From: Brevirhabdus sp.
GTDB lineage: Bacteria; Pseudomonadota; Alphaproteobacteria; Rhodobacterales; Rhodobacteraceae
Reading direction: 5' to 3'
Length of the DNA: 64,000 nucleotides
NCBI GenBank assembly: GCA_024637315.1
Contig: JAGXFH010000034.1
Location: 124,001 to 188,000 of the forward strand
This document shows, piece after piece, positions 58,698 to 64,000 of this stretch. A program made the position numbers and the translations under genes. How positions within the stretch are numbered: position 1 is the first letter of the stretch; the number at the start of each line of letters is the position of its first letter. Under the pieces are notes generated by a model. It did no database searches. It saw only the letters and a program-made list of their open reading frames with translations, and was not told the DNA's origin.

Positions 58698-59605
58698 TGG
58701 TCGAGCACCAGATCGCGCAGCCGTTCATCCAGAACATGCGTATAGATCTCTGTTGTTGAAACATCGGCATGGCCCAATAAGGTCTGGATGCTGCGCAGAT
58801 CGGCGCCATTGGCCAGAAGATGCGTGGCGAACGCATGGCGTAATGTGTGCGGCGTCACCTTTGACGGCGCGATGCCGGCGGGCAGGGCCAGGTCCTTGAT
58901 CCGGGCATAGAACCAGTGCCGGGTCAGGTGGCCCTGCTTGCCGCGCGACGGAAACAGGAATTTCGAGGGAGCCTTGCCTTCGGCATGGCCGGCCTCGGCT
59001 TTTGCGTCGCGGCATTTCAGCCAGGCCGAGAGCGCCGCGCGCGCCGGCGGCGACAGCGGCACCATGCGCTCCTTGCCGCCCTTGCCGCGGATCAGCAGCA
59101 TCCTGGGATCGCCGCGGGCGGCGGCCGCGGGCAGGCCGACAAGTTCCGACACCCGCATGCCTGTGGCGTAAAGCAGTTCCATCAGGCAGGTGTCGCGCAC
59201 CTGATCTTCCGGCGCCTTGGCGGTGCTGCGGGCGCTGCCCAGCAGCCTGCCGACCTCGTCCGTCGACAGCGTTTTGGGCAGTCGCTTGTCGCGGCCCGGT
59301 CCCTTGATCTGGATCGCCGGATTTTCGCTGCGCCAGCCTTCGTCGAAGGCGAAGCGGTAAAGCTGCCGGATCGCCGACAGCCTTCGGGCGCGGGTCGCCC
59401 GCGACAGGCCCTGTGCGTCGCAGAAAATAAGATAGGCCTCGATATCGTCGCGCGTGGCATTGTCGAAATCGCGCGTCTTGCGGTCAAGCCAGCCTGCGAA
59501 ATCCTTGAGATCGCGGGCATAGGCAAGTTGGGTATTTGTGGCGGCATCGAGTTCCGCGGCCTGCGCCTCCAGAAAGGTCTGAATGCGGCGCATCATCGTG
59601 GTCAT
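58676..59605 (-). CDS. xerD: Site-specific tyrosine recombinase XerD
   Basis: Resolves chromosome dimers at dif with XerC and FtsK. 309 aa. N-terminal SAM-like domain, catalytic Arg in TGMRVSELVGL, Lys in RGKGGKERMVPL, HTLRHAFATHLL, LGHADVSTTEIYTHV with nucleophile Y288. Its ATG overlaps the stop of the 511-aa gene. It is a housekeeping Xer enzyme, not a phage integrase, judged by neighbours and length. Confidence 0.94.
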   Translation of the reverse strand: MTTMMRRIQTFLEAQAAELDAATNTQLAYARDLKDFAGWLDRKTRDFDNATRDDIEAYLIFCDAQGLSRATRARRLSAIRQLYRFAFDEGWRSENPAIQIKGPGRDKRLPKTLSTDEVGRLLGSARSTAKAPEDQVRDTCLMELLYATGMRVSELVGLPAAAARGDPRMLLIRGKGGKERMVPLSPPARAALSAWLKCRDAKAEAGHAEGKAPSKFLFPSRGKQGHLTRHWFYARIKDLALPAGIAPSKVTPHTLRHAFATHLLANGADLRSIQTLLGHADVSTTEIYTHVLDERLRDLVLDHHPLAKS

Positions 59606-61137
59606 CCGCGCCGCTCCAGCAACAGCAGCTGCAACGCGGCGCGCCGGGCGGTATCTTCCAGCCCGACCGAGCGCAAGAAGGTCAGCGCATCGCTGACCTC
59701 ATCCAGATCGCCTTGGGCGCCGTCGCTGAACAACTCCATCGCCCGCAGGATGGCTTCGCCAAGACGGTTCTCGTCCGTCAGAGACCGCAGGCGCACAGGT
59801 ATCCCGGTGCCGACGAATCCTTCGACGATTGCCGCCTCGACAGGATCAGAGACGGTGACGCCGGACATGTCGCCGGTGGCAATGGCGCGCAGCAGTCGGT
59901 CGCGCGGGGTGGTCGGGTCGTGGGCGCGCGCGGCGCTTTCGTACTGATCCGACAGCATCCGGATGCGATAGGCAAGCGCCGCGGTTTCGCCGTCCAGTGG
60001 CAACTCGGCCAGCCGGTCCGCATAAAGCGTGGCAAGGGCGGTTTCCAGTTCGACCGCGGTCATGGCCTGCCATGCGGCGGGCAGGGCGGTGGCCAGACCC
60101 GCGACATCTTTCGCGGCGATGGCGGTGTCGAGCCGCTGGATCACACTCGCGCGGTCCCAGACGCCGCCCGAAGCGGCTGGTCGGCGTTCAGTGTAAAGCC
60201 CCAACAAGCGGTTCGGGTCAATCGCGCCGGAGCGCACCAGCCGCTCGGCGGCTTCGATCTGCGCTTTCCAGCCCGCATTGTCGTTCAGATCGGCATGGGC
60301 GAAAGCGCGCGGCAGGTTGGCAGTCGGCTGTGGCTCTCCGATCGCTTCCAGCATCCGGAAAACCAGCGGCGAGGGGCGCGATGTGGCGGACGACACCAAT
60401 GTGGCCTCGGCAAGGTCGGGGTCAAGGAAGGTGGCCAGAAGCGCGTCGTCGGCATCCGAGATCACGCCAAGCGCGCGAGCGGTTTCCAGCGTCACGGCGG
60501 CGGTGTCCCAATTGCCGCCCCTCGCGAGGCAGAAGATCCGCGTCGGATAGGTCGGCGAGAGTTCCGGCGTGGTCAGCATCGTCCGGCAGACCTGGTTTTC
60601 GGTTCCAAGCAGCAACGACGCGTCGAAGCGGCGGCGAAAAATCTCTGGATTCTGATTGCCGGCACGTTGCAGCAGCGCATCCGCCTGTTCCACCGCGCCG
60701 AGCGCCAAGAGGGTATCGACGCGCGCCAGAAACAGGATCGGGATCGGGCCGGAATCCACCGGCGGCTCCAATTCGGCGAGCAGGAGCTTGTAAAGCAGAT
60801 CCTGCATCGCCGGCAGCGTGTCGTGGCGTTCGGCCCGGAACCTGCGCGCCAGATCGACAGAGGCGCTGCTGCCCCAAAGATCGGGCGACAGACCGGTGAC
60901 CCCAACCGGAAAAAGCCCGACCGCATCGGGTGACGTCTGTCCCAGCTCGCTAACGGTCACATCCTCTGGCGTCGCCGAGACCGCGATATCGTCCTGTCGG
61001 GCACCTGGCGAGACCGCCACCGGAGTGGCCAAGCTGTCGGACAGCCAGTCGATCGCCGAAAGAGGCTCCTGCGCCTGCGCGCATCCCAGTGAAGCCGCCA
61101 GAACTGCGGCGCCGGTCGTCGTGAACCTAATCAGCAT
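59602..61137 (-). CDS. Secreted helical-repeat hypothetical protein (511 aa)
   Basis: Unrecognised. Signal peptide (RFTTTGAAVLAASLGCAQAQ), so periplasmic or, less likely, lipidated. After a 70-residue low-complexity stretch comes a long Ala/Leu-rich alpha-helical body suggestive of TPR/Sel1-like solenoid, though no clear repeat consensus is visible. Three Cys (one in the signal, two in VCRT and IFCLAR). Overlaps xerD by ATGA and overlaps the upstream 45-aa gene, so these three are likely one operon. Confidence 0.75.
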   Translation of the reverse strand: MLIRFTTTGAAVLAASLGCAQAQEPLSAIDWLSDSLATPVAVSPGARQDDIAVSATPEDVTVSELGQTSPDAVGLFPVGVTGLSPDLWGSSASVDLARRFRAERHDTLPAMQDLLYKLLLAELEPPVDSGPIPILFLARVDTLLALGAVEQADALLQRAGNQNPEIFRRRFDASLLLGTENQVCRTMLTTPELSPTYPTRIFCLARGGNWDTAAVTLETARALGVISDADDALLATFLDPDLAEATLVSSATSRPSPLVFRMLEAIGEPQPTANLPRAFAHADLNDNAGWKAQIEAAERLVRSGAIDPNRLLGLYTERRPAASGGVWDRASVIQRLDTAIAAKDVAGLATALPAAWQAMTAVELETALATLYADRLAELPLDGETAALAYRIRMLSDQYESAARAHDPTTPRDRLLRAIATGDMSGVTVSDPVEAAIVEGFVGTGIPVRLRSLTDENRLGEAILRAMELFSDGAQGDLDEVSDALTFLRSVGLEDTARRAALQLLLLERRG

Positions 61138-61264
61138 TCAGCGTTACCGGTTCTCGCCTTTCGGACTGATTGGGGGACAGATCACCAAGATAGGCAAATC
61201 CCGTCAGACCAATGAAACCCACTAGCAACAAGAACAGCAGCACCTTGATAATCCTGCCAAACAT
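61127..61264 (-). CDS. Small single-helix membrane protein (45 aa)
   Basis: MFGRIIKVLLFLLLVGFIGL is a clear membrane helix, followed by a short tail ending near SPNQSERREPVTLNAD. ATG 61264 is preceded by AAAGG. The TAG stop lies 11 bases inside the next gene, the usual arrangement for coupling. Too short for standard gene callers. Divergent from aroK. Confidence 0.7.
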   Translation of the reverse strand: MFGRIIKVLLFLLLVGFIGLTGFAYLGDLSPNQSERREPVTLNAD

Positions 61265-61391
61265 AGCTTTGCCTTTCTGCCTCATTCCTCAACCCAACCG
61301 CTCTTCGGCGGTTTGATATTTTTATATATGGCATTTTCCTTCGGTTCACGCCATTCAGGACACTGGATTTTTTTAAGCGGGACGCTGCCGG

Positions 61392-61940
61392 TTGGGTCAT
61401 GTGCTGAAAAAGACCGTTGTCCTCGTCGGGATGATGGGATCGGGCAAGACTGCGGTTGGCACAGCCGTATCCCGGCTGTTGAAAGTGCCGTTCCTCGATT
61501 CGGATGCCGAGATCGAGGCCGCTGCGAACATGACCATAGCCGAGATCTTCGAGCGCGATGGCGAGCCGTTCTTCCGCGACAAGGAAACGCAAGTGATTAC
61601 CCGCCTGCTGGAACAAAGGCGCGGCATCCTGTCGACAGGCGGCGGCGCCTTTCTGACCGAGCGCAACCGCCGGATCATTGCTGACAAGGGGGTAGCGGTC
61701 TGGTTGCGCGCGGATCCTGATCTGCTGTGGAGCCGGGTGCGGCACAAATCGACCCGCCCGTTGCTGCGCACCGCCAATCCGCGCCAGACCCTGCGCAAGC
61801 TTTGCGTGGCACGGGAGCCGAGTTATGCAGAGGCGGACCTTGTCGTCGATGCAAGGGCGAACTATTCCATCGAGGATATGGCAAATCGGGTGATCGAGGC
61901 GCTTGCGACGCGGCCCGACGTGCTGGAAAGGCAAACATGA
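61392..61940 (+). CDS. aroK: Shikimate kinase
   Basis: Phosphorylates shikimate at the 3-hydroxyl in aromatic amino acid synthesis, 182 aa from TTG 61392. Walker A GMMGSGKTAVG, FLDSDAEIE for shikimate binding, FFRDKETQVI, STGGGAF and the lid RPLLRT. GTG 61401 is an alternative start. The stop overlaps the aroB ATG (ATGA); aroKB pairing is conserved. Confidence 0.94.
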   Translation: MGHVLKKTVVLVGMMGSGKTAVGTAVSRLLKVPFLDSDAEIEAAANMTIAEIFERDGEPFFRDKETQVITRLLEQRRGILSTGGGAFLTERNRRIIADKGVAVWLRADPDLLWSRVRHKSTRPLLRTANPRQTLRKLCVAREPSYAEADLVVDARANYSIEDMANRVIEALATRPDVLERQT

Positions 61941-63049
61941 CGGAAACAGTTCATGTCCCGCTTGAAGGTCGCGCCTATGACGTGCGGATCGGAGCCGGGC
62001 TGGTCGCCGAGGCGGGTCGCCATATCGCCCCGCTCATCCATCGGCGCCGGGTAGCGGTGCTGACGGATCAGAATGTCGCCGCCCTGCACCTCGAGGCGCT
62101 CAAAGCCGGGCTTGCCATGGCGGATATCGAGGCGACCGCCCTGGTCCTGCCGGCGGGCGAGGGAACAAAGAACTGGGCGAATCTTTCGCATGCTGTCGAG
62201 TGGCTGCTGTCGGAGAAGATCGAACGACGCGATGTTGTGGTGGCTCTGGGCGGCGGCGTGATCGGTGATCTGGCCGGGTTTGCCGCTGCCATCCTCAGGC
62301 GAGGGGTCCGGTTCGTTCAGGTGCCGACGTCGCTGCTGGCGCAGGTCGACAGCTCGGTCGGCGGCAAGACAGGAATCAACTCTCCGTCCGGCAAGAACCT
62401 GATCGGCGCGTTTCATCAGCCTGCGCTGGTTCTGGCCGACATTTCGGTGCTCGACACCCTGACCAGGCGGGACTTTCTGGCGGGCTACGGCGAGGTCGTC
62501 AAATACGGTCTCTTGGGCGATGTCGATTTCTTCGACTGGCTAGAGCGCAACGGCCCGGCTCTGGCAGAGGGCGATGCGGGCCTGCGCGCCGAGGCGGTGC
62601 GACGCTCGGTCCAGATGAAAGCTGATATCGTGGTGCGCGACGAGACCGAGCAGGGCGACCGGGCACTGCTGAACCTTGGACACACCTTTTGCCATGCGCT
62701 GGAGGCCGCGACCGGCTATTCCGACCGACTGCTGCACGGTGAAGGCGTGGCGATCGGTTGCGCGTTGGCATTCGAGACCTCTGCGCGGCTTGGTCTTTGC
62801 CCGCAGGAAGAGCCAAGCCGCGTCCGCGCGCATCTCAAGGGGATGGGCATGAAGACCGACCTTGCCGACATTCCAGGCACGCTGCCGGATGCCGATGCGC
62901 TGCTGGCGCTGATGGGGCAGGACAAGAAGGTGCTCGATGGCAAGCTGCGATTCATCCTCGCTCGCGCAATCGGGCGGGCCTTCGTCGCGACGGACGTCGA
63001 TACGGATGTGGTCAGGAACGTCTTGGCAGAGGCCTTGCGGGGCCGCTAA
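61937..63049 (+). CDS. aroB: 3-Dehydroquinate synthase
   Basis: NAD and metal dependent enzyme converting DAHP to 3-dehydroquinate, 370 aa. VALGGGVIGDLAGFAAA, VPTSLLAQVDSSVGGKTGIN, EVVKYGLLGD and LNLGHTFCHALE hold the NAD and Zn2+ ligands. The frame extends upstream across aroK; ATG 61937 is used. Its stop overlaps by four bases the stop of the M50 protease gene on the other strand. Confidence 0.96.
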   Translation: MTETVHVPLEGRAYDVRIGAGLVAEAGRHIAPLIHRRRVAVLTDQNVAALHLEALKAGLAMADIEATALVLPAGEGTKNWANLSHAVEWLLSEKIERRDVVVALGGGVIGDLAGFAAAILRRGVRFVQVPTSLLAQVDSSVGGKTGINSPSGKNLIGAFHQPALVLADISVLDTLTRRDFLAGYGEVVKYGLLGDVDFFDWLERNGPALAEGDAGLRAEAVRRSVQMKADIVVRDETEQGDRALLNLGHTFCHALEAATGYSDRLLHGEGVAIGCALAFETSARLGLCPQEEPSRVRAHLKGMGMKTDLADIPGTLPDADALLALMGQDKKVLDGKLRFILARAIGRAFVATDVDTDVVRNVLAEALRGR

Positions 63050-64000
63050 CGCCCGGTCTGGCCCGCGACAACCATCAGTTCACCGATGTTCTCGCGCGTG
63101 ATGTAGCCGATCATCCGGCCGCCGCTGTCGGTGACAGCCACGGCGGGCGATTTCGTGCGTCCAAGATGGTCGAGGGCCGATTGAAGCGGCGCCGTCAGCG
63201 TGACCGTGGGAAAGTCCGAGATCATCACCTGAGAAACGTCCGGTTTCGGCCCCTCGGCGGACATTGCCGCGAAAATCGCGTTCCGGTCCAGAAACCCCAG
63301 GATCTTGCCGTCCGCATCCTGCACCGGGAATTCGTGCTGCGTTGTCCGGATCAGCGCCGCCGTGGCGGCCTGCAGGCTGTCATCGGGCGCCAACGGCTCG
63401 AACGCGGTGATCATCGCCTCGCGGGCTTTCATGTTGCGCGCCAGTTCGCGCATCGCCACGTCCGAATTCTCGGATGTCGCTGCGATGAAGACGAAAACGG
63501 CGATCAGCACCAGGATCGGATTGCCGATCATCAGACCGAAAAACCCGAACAGAAAGGCCAGCGTCTGCCCCGCCATCGCGGCGATCCGGGTGGCGCGGAC
63601 CCGACCGACCCAAAGTGCGATGGCGGCGCGGAACACCCGGCCACCATCCATCGGAAAGGCCGGGATCATGTTGAAAAGCACAAGGAAGATGTTGACGACA
63701 GCCAGTCGCGCAAGGAAACCCTGCGTTGGGTCGTCGATATTTTCCAGCCCCGCCCATTGGGTCTCGGCCCCCAGCGCAATCGTCAGGACCAGCCAGATCG
63801 CGACGTTGACGGCTGGCCCGGCCAGCGCCACGGCGATTTCCTGAAGGGGCTTTTCCGGGATCCGGTCCAGCCGCGCCATGCCGCCGATCGGCAGCAACGT
63901 GACATCCGGTGTCGGGATGCCAAAGCGACGCGCCATCAGGATATGGCCGAATTCATGCGCCAGAACACAGGCGAAAAGGGCCAGCACGAACAGCAGGTTG
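63046..64000 (-). CDS. Site-2 protease family membrane metalloprotease with CBS domains (5' end cut)
   Basis: M50 intramembrane protease, at least 318 aa; the frame runs off the right edge and the true start is outside. The zinc motif HEFGH lies close to the visible start, followed by VTLLPIGGMARLDRIPEKPLQE and the second metal motif NMIPAFPMDGGRV. Two CBS domains at the C-terminus (PDDSLQAATAALIRTTQHEFPV, VTDSGGRMIGYITREN) probably sense nucleotides. Its target is unknown. Confidence 0.9.
   Translation of the reverse strand, partial: NLLFVLALFACVLAHEFGHILMARRFGIPTPDVTLLPIGGMARLDRIPEKPLQEIAVALAGPAVNVAIWLVLTIALGAETQWAGLENIDDPTQGFLARLAVVNIFLVLFNMIPAFPMDGGRVFRAAIALWVGRVRATRIAAMAGQTLAFLFGFFGLMIGNPILVLIAVFVFIAATSENSDVAMRELARNMKAREAMITAFEPLAPDDSLQAATAALIRTTQHEFPVQDADGKILGFLDRNAIFAAMSAEGPKPDVSQVMISDFPTVTLTAPLQSALDHLGRTKSPAVAVTDSGGRMIGYITRENIGELMVVAGQTGR

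Noticed and set aside
58676-59605. Tyrosine recombinase as a sign of a prophage or integrative element
   Set aside because: Motifs and neighbours fit housekeeping XerD; no attachment repeats or phage genes nearby.

Overview
The window is GC-rich, densely coded chromosomal DNA from an alphaproteobacterium, most likely Rhodobacteraceae/Paracoccaceae (Rhodobacter/Paracoccus type). The argument rests on gene order and family content: ntrB-ntrC-ntrY-ntrX-trkA-trkH-hfq-hflX; an iscR-nifS-suf operon whose IscR has a single cysteine; DUF4167, invasion-locus-B and DUF6356 proteins; and aroK-aroB beside xerD. No rRNA, CRISPR array, prophage or insertion sequence was seen. One tRNA gene (Arg, anticodon CCG) is present. 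Both ends cut a gene: NtrB on the left and an M50 protease on the right.

Layout. 1-10.8 kb: nitrogen-regulation two-component pairs NtrBC and NtrYX, the TrkAH potassium system, Hfq and HflX, all on + and mostly overlapping or closely spaced. 10.8-12.15 kb: a sparse stretch with one secreted type-1 copper protein. 12.15-19.4 kb: penicillin-acylase-family hydrolase, a 3-hydroxyisobutyrate-dehydrogenase-like enzyme, enolase, a Fur-family regulator and a ZntB-like transporter. 19.7-24.6 kb (minus): SelO, a GNAT acetyltransferase, a nucleoside hydrolase, a ferric-iron binding protein and MazG. 24.7-27.8 kb: M20 amidohydrolase and two tandem ureohydrolases. 28-31.2 kb: DUF1499, PrfA, PrmC and DUF4167. 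31.4-38.5 kb: GntR regulator divergent from an NCS1 transporter, an Lrp regulator, a glutamine amidotransferase, isocitrate dehydrogenase, a VIT/CCC1 transporter and an alpha/beta hydrolase. 38.57-47.1 kb: Fe-S cluster assembly operon headed by an Irr-type box and iscR, with three extra membrane proteins among the suf genes. 47.1-54.5 kb: tRNA-Arg, aminotransferase, cell-wall enzymes (DUF882, L,D-transpeptidase), an lpxD-ACP-ketosynthase cluster and an invasion-locus-B protein. 54.6-54.85 kb: two minus-strand terminators that may end small RNAs. 54.9-64 kb: HerA-like ATPase, CorC-like protein, altered metallophosphoesterase, XerD, a 511-aa periplasmic repeat-like protein, a 45-aa membrane protein, AroK, AroB and the M50 protease.

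The genes are mainly housekeeping. The strongest points for a second look are: NtrC and NtrX both lack the GAFTGA sigma-54 loop; iron control of the suf operon by an Irr-like site plus a single-cysteine IscR; unexplained membrane proteins inside the suf operon; the tandem minus-strand small-RNA candidates; a dispersed stem-loop repeat that brackets the ureohydrolase pair in inverted orientation; and a metallophosphoesterase with a degenerate first metal motif. I did not find a convincing wholly new multi-gene system.
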